A DNA stretch of 64,000 nt from Stutzerimonas stutzeri (GTDB taxonomy: Bacteria; Pseudomonadota; Gammaproteobacteria; Pseudomonadales; Pseudomonadaceae). The notes under the pieces are model-generated. The model did no database searches. It was not told the origin of the DNA and saw only the letters and a list, made by a program, of their open reading frames with translations. Position numbers and translations under genes: made by a program. Within the stretch, counting starts at the first letter, position 1. Every line of letters starts with the position of its first letter. The DNA is taken from NCBI GenBank assembly GCA_002339675.1, contig DDKB01000017.1:708327-772326 (forward strand), written 5' to 3'. Below are positions 36,462 through 45,364 of the stretch, piece by piece.

Positions 36462-38111
36462 ATGAGCCTGCAGCCGTTCGCCGAAACCCACGAGGTGCTG
36501 AACCAGGTGCCGCCACTCGACGGCGCCAACCTGTACCGCCTCGATCTGCCGCTGCAGGACTGGGTGCGTCGCTACCGCGGCGGCTGGGCCGAATCGCGGC
36601 TGGACCGCTATGGTGCGCTGGCCGGCGGGCCACTGATGGCGGCCGGCTTCCTCGCCAACGAAAACAAACCCATCTTCAAGAGCCATGACCGCTACGGGCA
36701 TCGCATCGACCTGGTCGAGTTCCATCCGGCCTACCACGAGCTGATGGCCACGGCCGTCGCCCATGGGATTCCTTCCCTGCCCTGGACCGACCCGCAACCC
36801 GGCGCCCAGGTGGCCCGCGCCGCGCTGATGTACCTGCACAACCAGGCCGAGGCCGGCAGCAGCTGCCCGCTGACCATGACCTACGCCAGCGTTCCCGCGC
36901 TGCGCCAGCAGCCGGACCTCGCCGACCGCTGGCTGCCGAAGATCCTCAGCCTCGACTACGACCCGCGCAACCTGCCCATGGAGCAGAAAAACGGCGTGAC
37001 CATCGGCATGGCCATGACGGAGAAGCAGGGCGGCACCGACGTGCGCGCCAACACCACGCGCGCTCACGCCGTCGGCAGTGGCGGCCCGGGGCAGCCTTAT
37101 GAACTGGTGGGACACAAGTGGTTCTGCTCGGCGCCCATGTGCGACGCCTTCCTGACCCTGGCGCAGACCGACAAGGGCCTGTCCTGCTTTCTCCTGCCGC
37201 GGCATCGCCCGGATGGCCGTCGCAACCAGTTTTACATCCAGCGCCTGAAGAACAAGCTAGGCAACTGGGCCAACGCTTCCAGCGAAGTTGAATATCGAGG
37301 GGCACTGGCCTGGATGATCGGCGAGGAGGGCCGCGGCGTGCCGACCATCATCGAAATGGTCTCCTCGACCCGCTTCGACTGCATGATCGGATCCAGCTCG
37401 CTGATGCGCCAGGCGCTGACCCAGGCCATGCACCACTGCACCCACCGCCAGGTTGGCGGTCGCGCCCTGCTCGAACAGCCACTGATGCAGAACGTACTTG
37501 CCGACCTGGCGCTGGAAAGCGAGGCCGCGTTGGCGCTGACCCTGCGCATGGGACGCGCGCTGGACAACCCGTTCGACGAACAGGAAGCGAAATTCGCCCG
37601 CCTGGTCACCGCGGTCGGCAAATACTGGATCTGCAAGCGCGCCCCGAACATGATCGCCGAAGCCAGCGAATGCCTGGGTGGCGCCGGTTACGTGGAAGAA
37701 ACCATCCTGCCGCGGCTGTACCGCGAAGCGCCGGTCAACTCCATCTGGGAAGGCTCGGGCAACGTGCAGTGCCTGGACGTGCTGCGTGCGCTGTCCAAGG
37801 AGGCGGGCGTGCTCGACGCGCTGTTCGACGAGCTGGGCGACGGCCATGGCGATGCCCGGCTGCGCGCCCACATCGCGCAGCTGCAGGCGGATTTCTCCGA
37901 TCGCGGCGATATTCAGTACCGTGCCCGCCAGCTCACTGAAGACGTCGCCGTCGCACTGCAGGCCAAATTGCTTCTCGAAGCGGGCAACGAGGCCGTCTCC
38001 GACGCGTTCATCTCGAGCCGGCTGCAGCCGCGTAGCCGCGTATTCGGCACCCTGCCGCGGGGGCTCGACATCAGCGCGCTGCTGGCGCGTAGTGCGCCCT
38101 ATCTGGAGTGA
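36462..38111 (+). CDS. AidB-type acyl-CoA dehydrogenase family protein
   Basis: The 549 residues are longer than ordinary acyl-CoA dehydrogenases and carry AidB-like features: GVTIGMAMTEKQGGTDVRAN, HKWFCSAPMCDAFL and ECLGGAGYVEETILPRLYRE. AidB in E. coli is part of the alkylation response and binds DNA and FAD; isovaleryl-CoA dehydrogenase activity is also reported. The ATG at 36462 follows aggagag. The upstream frame overlaps ladS and is not real. It converges on a threonine-dehydratase-like gene 3 bases away. Confidence 0.9.
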   Translation: MSLQPFAETHEVLNQVPPLDGANLYRLDLPLQDWVRRYRGGWAESRLDRYGALAGGPLMAAGFLANENKPIFKSHDRYGHRIDLVEFHPAYHELMATAVAHGIPSLPWTDPQPGAQVARAALMYLHNQAEAGSSCPLTMTYASVPALRQQPDLADRWLPKILSLDYDPRNLPMEQKNGVTIGMAMTEKQGGTDVRANTTRAHAVGSGGPGQPYELVGHKWFCSAPMCDAFLTLAQTDKGLSCFLLPRHRPDGRRNQFYIQRLKNKLGNWANASSEVEYRGALAWMIGEEGRGVPTIIEMVSSTRFDCMIGSSSLMRQALTQAMHHCTHRQVGGRALLEQPLMQNVLADLALESEAALALTLRMGRALDNPFDEQEAKFARLVTAVGKYWICKRAPNMIAEASECLGGAGYVEETILPRLYREAPVNSIWEGSGNVQCLDVLRALSKEAGVLDALFDELGDGHGDARLRAHIAQLQADFSDRGDIQYRARQLTEDVAVALQAKLLLEAGNEAVSDAFISSRLQPRSRVFGTLPRGLDISALLARSAPYLE

Positions 38112-38114
38112 TTT

Positions 38115-39095
38115 TCACCGGAGCTGCGTAACGGTGTCGCCCTGTTCGGCAAGGATCGTCGCCAACACCGCCCGGTCGATATTCGCCCCGCTGAGCACCA
38201 CAGCGATCCGCTGGCCGCGGTTGCGTTCGCGTTCCTGTGTGGCCGCTGCGAGCGCGGCAGCGCCGGCGCCCTCGGCGAGGTTATGGGTGTCTTCGTGCAG
38301 GGCGACGATGGCCGCACGGATCTCGGCATCGCTGACGCGTACGATCCGCGCCGCGCCTTGCCGGATGATCTCCAGCGCCTCGGGTGCCGGCATGCGGCAG
38401 GCCATGCCGTCGGCGAAGGTGGCCGCCGTGTCGGTAGTGACGATGCGTCCCTGCTCGACGCTCTGTGCATAGGCATCGGCTGCGCTGGAGACGACGCCGA
38501 TGATCTCGGTGTCCAGGCCGAGCAGGTCGCGGGTGCGGATCATCCCGCAGATGCCCGAGCCGAGACCGATCGGGACATAGACGCGCTTCAGATCAGGGAC
38601 GGCTTCGAGCAGTTCCAGGGCGTAGGTGGCGACGCCGCGGATTAGCGCCGGGTGCAGTGATGGGACGAAGTGCCAGCCGTTCGCCTCGGCCAGGTCGGCG
38701 GCGCGTTGGCGGGCGGTGTCGAAGTCGCGCCCGTGCTCGATGACCTCGGCGCCCCATGCGCGCATGGCCGCGTTCTTTTCCAGCGAGTTGCCCTCTGGCA
38801 CCAGCACGGTCAGGCCCAGGCCGGCCTTGCGTGCGGCCATGGCCAGGCTGATCCCGTGGTTGCCGCGGGTGGCCGTGATGAGACCGGGCACGTTCGTCTG
38901 CCGCTTGAGCAGTTCGTTTACATAAAGGATACCGCCGCGGACCTTGAAGGCGCCGGCCGGGGTGTGGTTCTCGTGCTTGACCCACAGGTCGCAGCCAAGC
39001 CGCTTGGCCAGCAGCGGCCAGGCCAGTTGCGCAGTTGGCGGTACGCTCTGGTGAATCAGATCGGCTGCCTGGCGCAGTTGGTGAAGATCGAACAT
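38115..39095 (-). CDS. Threonine dehydratase-like PLP enzyme
   Basis: The 326 residues have fold-type II PLP character: the Schiff-base Lys is in HTPAGAFKVRGG, the phosphate-binding loop is GLGSGICGM, and ATRGNHGISLAMAARK is present. The family deaminates threonine or serine to 2-oxo acids. There is no C-terminal ACT domain, so it resembles the catabolic form. The ATG at 39095 fits. It is divergent from a MocR regulator that probably controls it. Confidence 0.88.
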   Translation of the reverse strand: MFDLHQLRQAADLIHQSVPPTAQLAWPLLAKRLGCDLWVKHENHTPAGAFKVRGGILYVNELLKRQTNVPGLITATRGNHGISLAMAARKAGLGLTVLVPEGNSLEKNAAMRAWGAEVIEHGRDFDTARQRAADLAEANGWHFVPSLHPALIRGVATYALELLEAVPDLKRVYVPIGLGSGICGMIRTRDLLGLDTEIIGVVSSAADAYAQSVEQGRIVTTDTAATFADGMACRMPAPEALEIIRQGAARIVRVSDAEIRAAIVALHEDTHNLAEGAGAAALAAATQERERNRGQRIAVVLSGANIDRAVLATILAEQGDTVTQLR

Positions 39096-39139
39096 CGAAA
39101 CCTCCTGGGTGGGTTTGACGCCCATCCTAGGGGCCGAGC

Positions 39140-39169
39140 ATTGTATGGGTAAATCTCTATATTGAATGG
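39140..39169. promoter_or_regulatory. Direct repeats in the MocR/dehydratase intergenic region (candidate MocR operator)
   Basis: ATTGTATGG (39140-39148) and ATTGAATGG (39161-39169) are direct repeats exactly 21 bp apart, two helical turns. They lie in the 80-bp gap between the divergent genes. MocR/GabR/PdxR regulators bind direct repeats in such gaps. Assignment is by inference. Confidence 0.5.
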
Positions 39170-39175
39170 CAAACA

Positions 39176-40510
39176 ATGTGGCTACCTGCGCTCGAACCCA
39201 CTGAGCAACCCCGCTATCTCGCACTGGTCGATGCCATTGCCGGCGCGATAGCGCGTGGCGAGCTGAAGCCCGGCGACCGCTTGCCACCGCAGCGGCGGCT
39301 GGCCTGGGCGCTCGGCCTCAATCCCAGCACGGCGATGCAGGCTTATCGCGAAGCGGCCCGGCGGCACCTGGTGGGCGGCGAGGTGGGACGCGGCACCTAT
39401 GTGCTGGCGAGCAGCCGTGAGGCCAGCCTGTTCCGGCTGAAGGGCCCCGAGGTGCACCCGGCGACGGTCGATCTGTCGACCAACCTGCCGGTGCTCGATC
39501 CCGACGACACCGACCTGCAGCGCAGCCTGGCGGCATTGTGCGCGACGGCCGAATTGACCCGCCTGCAGGGTTACCCGTCGGCGCGCAGCCTGCAGCGCGG
39601 ACAGCTGGCGGTCAGCGACTGGCTGCGCGGGCGCACGCTGGAATTGCCGCCGCAGCAGGTGATGCTCTGTGCCGGGGCGCAACAGGGCGTGTTCGCCGCC
39701 TTGCTGGGCCTGTGCGAGCCGGGCGAGCCGTTGCTGGTCGAGGCCCTGACCTCGCCGGGGATCAAGGCTGCGGGCCGGCAGTTGCGCTTGCCGTTGCACG
39801 GGGTGGCGATGGATGAGCAGGGCATACTGCCGGATGATTTCGATCGCCTGGCCCGCGCCACCTCGGCAAGGGTGGCGGTGCTGACACCGTGCATGCAGAA
39901 CCCCACCGCGGTCAGCATGACGGCGCAGCGCCGCGAGGCCATCGCAGCGGTGGCGCGTCGACACGACTTGCTAGTGATCGAGGACGACGTCTACGGCGCG
40001 TTGGGCGACGAGCCGCCACTGGCTGCGGTTTTGCCGGAACGCTGCCTGCTCATCAGCAGCTTGTCGAAGACGGTCGCACCGGGGCTGCGGCTGGGCTTCA
40101 TTGCTGGCGCGCCAGCCTGGCTATCGCGTATCGATCCCGAGGCTCAGGCGACCAGCTGGGCACTGTCGCCGCTGTGCCTGCAGATCGGCAGCGAATGGCT
40201 GGAAGACGGCACGGCGGCGCGCCGGCTGGCCTGGCAGCGTGAGCAGGTCGCACGGCGCTGGCGGCTGGCGCAGAAACTGCTTGGATCGCCGGGGCGTCCG
40301 CCGTCGCCGCACCTGTGGCTGGAACGGCCCGGGGATTTGGCGGCGCTGTGCCGGGCAGCCGGTATCGAAGCGGCGATGGCCGAGGTGTTTGCGGTCGGCC
40401 ACGGGGCGCCCAACGCGCTGCGTCTGAGCCTCACCGCGGCGCCGAGTCTCGCGGTGCTGAAGGCTCGACTCGAAGCGATTGCCGCGCACGCCGCGGATCT
40501 TGATCGGTGA
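39176..40510 (+). CDS. MocR-type transcriptional regulator (GntR HTH plus aminotransferase domain)
   Basis: The 444 residues have an N-terminal GntR winged helix (about 12-78; KPGDRLPPQRRLAWALGLNPS) and a fold-type I aminotransferase domain. The latter has the PLP Lys in LLISSLSKTVAPGLRLGF and VIEDDVYGALGDEP. MocR proteins sense PLP or amino-acid aldimines and regulate neighbours. The divergent dehydratase is the obvious target. amn follows on the same strand. Confidence 0.92.
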   Translation: MWLPALEPTEQPRYLALVDAIAGAIARGELKPGDRLPPQRRLAWALGLNPSTAMQAYREAARRHLVGGEVGRGTYVLASSREASLFRLKGPEVHPATVDLSTNLPVLDPDDTDLQRSLAALCATAELTRLQGYPSARSLQRGQLAVSDWLRGRTLELPPQQVMLCAGAQQGVFAALLGLCEPGEPLLVEALTSPGIKAAGRQLRLPLHGVAMDEQGILPDDFDRLARATSARVAVLTPCMQNPTAVSMTAQRREAIAAVARRHDLLVIEDDVYGALGDEPPLAAVLPERCLLISSLSKTVAPGLRLGFIAGAPAWLSRIDPEAQATSWALSPLCLQIGSEWLEDGTAARRLAWQREQVARRWRLAQKLLGSPGRPPSPHLWLERPGDLAALCRAAGIEAAMAEVFAVGHGAPNALRLSLTAAPSLAVLKARLEAIAAHAADLDR

Positions 40511-40586
40511 AAGCCACAAACCGCCGCTACCGCTGTCATCGATCCGCAGGCAAGATGTTTTCAATGACCAGACAAGGAAACCCAGC

Positions 40587-42059
40587 ATGAAACCAGCAGG
40601 CGAGACCTTTCGCATTGCCACCAGCGCTGAAGCGGCCGTGGACCACCTTGCCGAGCTGCATCAGCACGCCACCCGCTCGCTGAACCAGGCGCTCAAGCGC
40701 TACGTCGCCACGCGCCAGGAGCCGGATGCCGCAGAGCGTGCACTGTTCCGTTATCCCGAACTGCGCCTGACCTACGAATGCCATGGCGAGGTGCCGGCCT
40801 CGACCCGTGCCTATGCAAAAGTGCAGGCACCGGGGGTCTATAGCGTGACCGTGACCCATCCGGCGTCCTTTCGCAGCTACCTGCTCGACCAGCTGCGGCC
40901 GCTCATGCATGACTTTGGCGTGAAGGTCGAAGTCGGGATCAGCGAGCGGAACATTCCCTATCCCTATGTCATCGAGCAGGGCGATGAACTGGCCGGCACC
41001 GGGGTGACCGCTGCCGAGCTGGCACGGGTCTTCCCCAGCACGGATCTGTCGGCCGCCACTGACGACATCGCCGATGGCCTCTACGACTGGGAACATGCCG
41101 ACCCCTATCCGCTGGCGCTGTTCGACGGTGCGCGGGTGGATTTCTCCTTGCGCCGGCTGGTGCATTACACGGGTAGCGACTGGCGCCACGTGCAGCCCTG
41201 GATCCTGCTGACCAACTACCACCGCTACGTCGACCAGTTCATCCGCCACGGGCTCGACATGCTGCGCGATGACACCCGCTTCGTGCGCATGGTGCTGCCC
41301 GGCAACATCATCATCGAGCGCGGGATGGAGGAGGGCGAGGCGCAGGCCATCATCGGCGGGGTGCTCTGGCACCGCTACCAGATGCCCGCCTATCACCTGC
41401 AGGCCAAGGACGGTGATGGCGTGACCCTGGTGAATATCGGTGTCGGCCCGTCGAACGCCAAAAACATCACCGATCACCTCGCCGTGCTGCGCCCGCATTG
41501 CTGGCTGATGATCGGCCACTGCGGCGGGCTGCGGCAGTCGCAATCCATCGGCGACTACGTGCTGGCGCACGCCTACATGCGCCGCGACGGCATCCTCGAC
41601 CGGGTGCTGCCGCCGCATATCCCGCTGCCGGCATTGGCCGAAGTGCAGCAGGCGCTGCAGGAAGCGGCGGCGCAGGTCACCGGGGAGAAGGGCGAGGCGC
41701 TCAAGCGGCGTCTGCGCACCGGCACCGTGCTGACCTACGACGACCGCAATTGGGAGCTGCGCTGGGCCCAGGAACGCCCCCTGATCAACCTGTCGCGCGC
41801 CGTGGCCGTGGACATGGAAAGCGGCACCATTGCCGCCCAGGGTTATCGCCTGCGGGTGCCCTACGGGACGCTGCTCTGTGTGTCGGACAAACCGCTGCAC
41901 AGCGAGATCAAATTGCCGGGTTCGGCCAACGCCTTCTATGAGCGTGCCGTCACCCAGCATTTGAAGATCGGCATCGCCGCGCTCGACCTGCTGCGCGACC
42001 AGCTCAATTCGCTGCACTCGCGCAAATTGCGCAGCTTTGACGAGCCGCCGTTCCGGTAA
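40587..42059 (+). CDS. amn: AMP nucleosidase
   Basis: The 490 residues have an AMP nucleosidase N-terminal domain and a nucleoside-phosphorylase-like C-terminal domain (MIGHCGGLRQSQSIGDYVLA, VAVDMESGTIAAQGYR). It hydrolyses AMP to adenine and ribose 5-phosphate. The ATG at 40587 follows caaggaa; the frame extension to 40479 is not conserved. Confidence 0.96.
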   Translation: MKPAGETFRIATSAEAAVDHLAELHQHATRSLNQALKRYVATRQEPDAAERALFRYPELRLTYECHGEVPASTRAYAKVQAPGVYSVTVTHPASFRSYLLDQLRPLMHDFGVKVEVGISERNIPYPYVIEQGDELAGTGVTAAELARVFPSTDLSAATDDIADGLYDWEHADPYPLALFDGARVDFSLRRLVHYTGSDWRHVQPWILLTNYHRYVDQFIRHGLDMLRDDTRFVRMVLPGNIIIERGMEEGEAQAIIGGVLWHRYQMPAYHLQAKDGDGVTLVNIGVGPSNAKNITDHLAVLRPHCWLMIGHCGGLRQSQSIGDYVLAHAYMRRDGILDRVLPPHIPLPALAEVQQALQEAAAQVTGEKGEALKRRLRTGTVLTYDDRNWELRWAQERPLINLSRAVAVDMESGTIAAQGYRLRVPYGTLLCVSDKPLHSEIKLPGSANAFYERAVTQHLKIGIAALDLLRDQLNSLHSRKLRSFDEPPFR

Positions 42060-42075
42060 GGGCATGTCGCTGGCT

Positions 42076-42101
42076 GGCGCCCGGTTTCTGGACCGGACGC
42101 C
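42076..42101. terminator. Hairpin between convergent amn and the PQQ dehydrogenase
   Basis: GGCG-CCGGT pairs with ACCGG-CGCC with one C/A mismatch and the loop TTCTGG. It lies between two convergent stops 47 bases apart and may terminate both, though no T-tract is present. Confidence 0.4.
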
Positions 42102-42105
42102 GCGG

Positions 42106-44178
42106 CTAGTCGTCGAGGAAGTCGGGCAGTTTCGGATCGCCTTTGGCCGGTAGGCTGTAGGCGATTACATAGTCGCCCGGTGGCGTTTCCATGAAGTGAT
42201 GCCCGCCAGCGTTGATCACCAGATATTGACGGCCGTTGACCTCGTAGGTCATCGGTGTTGCCTGGCCGCCGGCCGGCAGGACGTCCTCCCATACGACTTC
42301 GCCGGTGTCGATATCGATGGCGCGGATCAGGTTGTCCGTCGCTGCAGCGATAAAGATTAGCCCTCCGGCGGTGATCACCGGGCCGCCATTGTTCGGTGTC
42401 CCGACGGTGACCGGCAGGTGCGACGCGATGCCGAACGGGCCGTGGCGCCGAGCCGTCCCGAGCGGCTCGTTCCATAGCACCTGGCGGGTGTTCAGATCGA
42501 TTGCCATGATGCCGCCGAAGGGCGGGCGCGTGCAGGGTACGCCGGTGAAACCGTTGCGCCAGGCCGAGATGGACACCGCATAGGGCGAGCCTGCCTGCGG
42601 TACCGAGCCGCCGCCCGAGGTTTTTCCGCCTGGCACGCCGAGCGGGACCATGCCGCGTTCGTCCGCCTTGTCACGCGGGATCAGCTGGTCGTACATGGCG
42701 ATGTGGTTGTAGTTCAGCACCAGAATGTTGCGCTCCGTGTCCACGGCCGCGCCGCCCCAATCGTTTCCGCCGTTGTAGCTCGGGTACTCGATAAAAGGCC
42801 GATCGGCACTCGGCGGTGTGTACATGCCCTGGTAGTTGGCACGCTCGAACTGGATTCGGCACCAGAGCTGGTCCAGCGGGGTGACACCCCAGGCGTCGGC
42901 TTCGGTCAGCGTTTCGCGCGGTATCGATGGCATCCCGACGGAAAACGGCTGCGTCGGTGACAGCGTCTCGTCGGGCAGCGGGCTGGCCGGCACGGGGCGT
43001 TCCTCGACCGGGGTCAGTGGCTCGCCGGTGCGGCGATCAAGCACGTAGATGTCGCCCTGCTTGGTCGGCAGGATCACCGCTGGTGCGGTTTGGCCATCGT
43101 CGAGAGGGAAATCCACCAGCGTGCCCTGAGAGCCGAGGTCGTAATCCCAGACATCGTTATGCACCGTCTGGAATTCCCAGCGCACTTCGCCGCTGGTGAC
43201 ATCGATGGCGACCAGCGCCGTCGAGTGTGGCTTTTCGAACTCGCGGCGGTTGCCGCTCCAGTAATCCACGGCAGAATTGCCCATCGGCACGTAGACCATG
43301 CCCAGCGCTTCGTCGCCGGTGAAGGTGGTCCAGGCATTGGGTGTGCCGCGGGTGTACACCTCATCACCGCTCGGCAGGCCGGTTTTGCCGGGGCGGCCCA
43401 TGTCCCAGGCCCAGGCGAGCTCACCGGTCACGGCGTCATAGCCGCGGATCACGCCGGAGGGCGCGTCTTCTTTCTGCCCGTCCAGCACCTGATGGCCGAC
43501 CACTGCAATGCCGCGGACGATGGTCGGTGGTGAGGTGACCGCGACGTAGCCCGGCACCGAACTGCCCATGCCTTCCATCAGATCGACATGACCGGCATGC
43601 CCGAAGTCAGCGCATGGTTCTCCGGTGTCGGCATCGACAGCGACCAGCTCGGCGTCCAGCGTGCCCTCGATGATGCGCCGTTTGCAGGCTTGATCAGCCG
43701 GGACGTCAGGCACCTCGTAATAGCTGACGCCTCGGCAAGTGGCCGAATAGGGGATATGGTCGGTGGTCACCTTCGGGTCGTAGCGCCAGCGCTCGCGACC
43801 CGTACCGGCATCCAGCGAAACCAGCACATTGAGGGCGTCGCACAGGTAAAGGTTGTCGCCCACTTTCAGCGGCGTGGTTTCCGGTGCCCATTTCTTGTCG
43901 ACCACCGACTGCTCCGGCAGATTGCCGGTGCGATAACCCCAGACGGGCTTGAGGTTGGCCACGTTGTCGCGGTTGATCAGGGCGAGCGGTGAATAGCGCG
44001 TGGCGGCATCATTGCGACCATATGCCGTCCAGTCGGCCGGCTCGGGTTCGTCGCCCGTGGAGGCGGGTGTCACGCTGGTGGCCGGCTCCAGCGACGGGTC
44101 GGCGGCGGGCGTCTGGGCATGGCTGGTCGGCAACCAGACCAGCGCGACCAGGCCGAACAGTGTGATCAGGCGAGTCAT
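42106..44178 (-). CDS. PQQ-dependent dehydrogenase, separate catalytic subunit (glucose/polyol type)
   Basis: The 690 residues begin with their own signal peptide (MTRLITLFGLVALVWLPTSHA). An eight-bladed PQQ propeller of the membrane glucose/quinate/polyol dehydrogenase family follows (DWTAYGRNDAATRYSPL, HNDVWDYDLGSQGTLVD, PTKQGDIYVLDRRTG with the conserved Lys, LPAGGQATPMTYEVNGRQY). The five-helix N-terminal anchor of Gcd is missing and is encoded by the gene just upstream (ATGA overlap). This two-gene form resembles SldA/SldB sorbitol-glycerol dehydrogenase of Gluconobacter. It should oxidise a sugar or polyol in the periplasm and feed ubiquinone. The substrate cannot be told from sequence. 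Confidence 0.87.
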   Translation of the reverse strand: MTRLITLFGLVALVWLPTSHAQTPAADPSLEPATSVTPASTGDEPEPADWTAYGRNDAATRYSPLALINRDNVANLKPVWGYRTGNLPEQSVVDKKWAPETTPLKVGDNLYLCDALNVLVSLDAGTGRERWRYDPKVTTDHIPYSATCRGVSYYEVPDVPADQACKRRIIEGTLDAELVAVDADTGEPCADFGHAGHVDLMEGMGSSVPGYVAVTSPPTIVRGIAVVGHQVLDGQKEDAPSGVIRGYDAVTGELAWAWDMGRPGKTGLPSGDEVYTRGTPNAWTTFTGDEALGMVYVPMGNSAVDYWSGNRREFEKPHSTALVAIDVTSGEVRWEFQTVHNDVWDYDLGSQGTLVDFPLDDGQTAPAVILPTKQGDIYVLDRRTGEPLTPVEERPVPASPLPDETLSPTQPFSVGMPSIPRETLTEADAWGVTPLDQLWCRIQFERANYQGMYTPPSADRPFIEYPSYNGGNDWGGAAVDTERNILVLNYNHIAMYDQLIPRDKADERGMVPLGVPGGKTSGGGSVPQAGSPYAVSISAWRNGFTGVPCTRPPFGGIMAIDLNTRQVLWNEPLGTARRHGPFGIASHLPVTVGTPNNGGPVITAGGLIFIAAATDNLIRAIDIDTGEVVWEDVLPAGGQATPMTYEVNGRQYLVINAGGHHFMETPPGDYVIAYSLPAKGDPKLPDFLDD

Positions 44179-44546
44179 GCGCGGGCCTCCTGGTGAGCGG
44201 CGCGCCGCAGCGCTGGAACGAACGCGAGCGTAAGCAGGGCGATTACTGCCAGTGCGAGCAGCCGTGGCAACAATGCCCACGGCTCTAGCCCAACTTCCCA
44301 AAGCGCCCAGATGGCCGTCCCGACGAACACCAGCCAGTACAGCCAGACGCCGCTGATGCGCTGGACGAACATCAGCCAGCCAGAGATCAGCATGCCGGTG
44401 CCGGCGATCAGGTAGTACCAGGAGCCGCCCAGGGTGATCAGCCAGACGCCGCCAGCGGCAAGGGCGAGGCCAAACAGGGTGACGATGGCGGCGAAGACTT
44501 TAAGCGCCCAGTAGGCAAAGCCGTGAGCGTGAGGGGATTCAGACAC
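44175..44546 (-). CDS. Small membrane subunit of the PQQ-dependent dehydrogenase (SldB-like)
   Basis: The 123 residues have four or five membrane helices and the sequence GGSWYYLIAGTGMLISGWLM, which matches the membrane anchor of fused Gcd-type enzymes. A GTG start follows ggagag. The stop overlaps the catalytic-subunit start, so the two are made together. It probably anchors the enzyme and provides the ubiquinone site. Confidence 0.83.
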   Translation of the reverse strand: MSESPHAHGFAYWALKVFAAIVTLFGLALAAGGVWLITLGGSWYYLIAGTGMLISGWLMFVQRISGVWLYWLVFVGTAIWALWEVGLEPWALLPRLLALAVIALLTLAFVPALRRAAHQEARA

Positions 44547-44580
44547 GTTGCGCGCTCTCCGTATGACCGATGGCTGAGCC

Positions 44581-44603
44581 GTCGCCGCTGGCGAAGCGGC
44601 GAC
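44581..44603. terminator. Hairpin between hupE/ureJ and the PQQ dehydrogenase operon
   Basis: GTCGCCGCT and AGCGGCGAC form a perfect 9-bp stem with loop GGCGA. It lies 65 bases after the hupE stop and 35 bases before the next start on the same strand. No T-tract follows, so terminator function is tentative. Confidence 0.4.
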
Positions 44604-44667
44604 GTGTACTCAACGTTTGGGTCCCGGAGCGGGCTGGGGTTCCTCGGATGTATCGAATTGTGTCGAA

Positions 44668-45243
44668 TCAGGCCGCCAACAGCCAGGCGCCGGTCAGTGC
44701 AGACGCGGCACCGGCGAGACGAACCAGCGGAGCGGCCACCTGGGGCAGATTGCGCGCCACGGCGTAGGCGATGCCGTGTAGCGCTGCGGTTGCGGCGACG
44801 AAGCCTGCCGCGTAACCCCATGGGCTCGACACTGCGGGCAGCTCCAGCCCATGGGCCACGCCATGGCTGAGTGCGAACAGCGCTGTCAGCCCGGCCGCGA
44901 CTGCCAAGGGCGGGCGCACGGCCAGCGCCACCAACAATCCGAAGGCGAGCACCGAGCCGGCGATGCCGGTTTCCATCAGCGGCATGTCGATGCCGGCAAA
45001 GCCGATCAGCCCGCCGAGCAGCATCGTGGCCACGAAGGTCAAGGGCAACGCCCAGCGTGCCTGGCCGGTTTGTTGTGCTGCCCAGAGGCCGACCGCCACC
45101 ATTGCCAGCAGGTGATCAAGGCCGACTATCGGATGGGCGATACCCGACATGACGCCAGCGTGGTCGTGGCCGGGATGGGCGAGTGCCAACGCCGGGCTGA
45201 GTAGCAGCGCTGAGGCGAGGATGAATGTGCGGTTCCGATGCAT
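44668..45243 (-). CDS. ureJ: HupE/UreJ family nickel permease
   Basis: The 191 residues have a signal-like first helix followed by HPGHDHAG and the family signature GIAHPIVGLDHLLAMVAVG. Five or six more membrane helices follow. HupE/UreJ proteins bring nickel (or cobalt) into the cell. Its position right after ureG points to nickel supply for urease. The ATG at 45243 follows gaaggaa. Confidence 0.92.
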   Translation of the reverse strand: MHRNRTFILASALLLSPALALAHPGHDHAGVMSGIAHPIVGLDHLLAMVAVGLWAAQQTGQARWALPLTFVATMLLGGLIGFAGIDMPLMETGIAGSVLAFGLLVALAVRPPLAVAAGLTALFALSHGVAHGLELPAVSSPWGYAAGFVAATAALHGIAYAVARNLPQVAAPLVRLAGAASALTGAWLLAA

Positions 45244-45364
45244 GCGGTGTTCCTTCTGGTGTGCAGGGTGGTTGCGACGTCGAGCCGGTCGATGGGCGCC
45301 GGACGAACTGTCCCGATGGAAAGGTTTGTTGCGGGCAAAGCGCATCAGCCGTGCCACGATGGCC

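Noticed and set aside
42106..44546. Frameshifted gcd pseudogene
   Set aside because: Both parts have their own start and targeting signals and overlap by ATGA, which fits two real genes.
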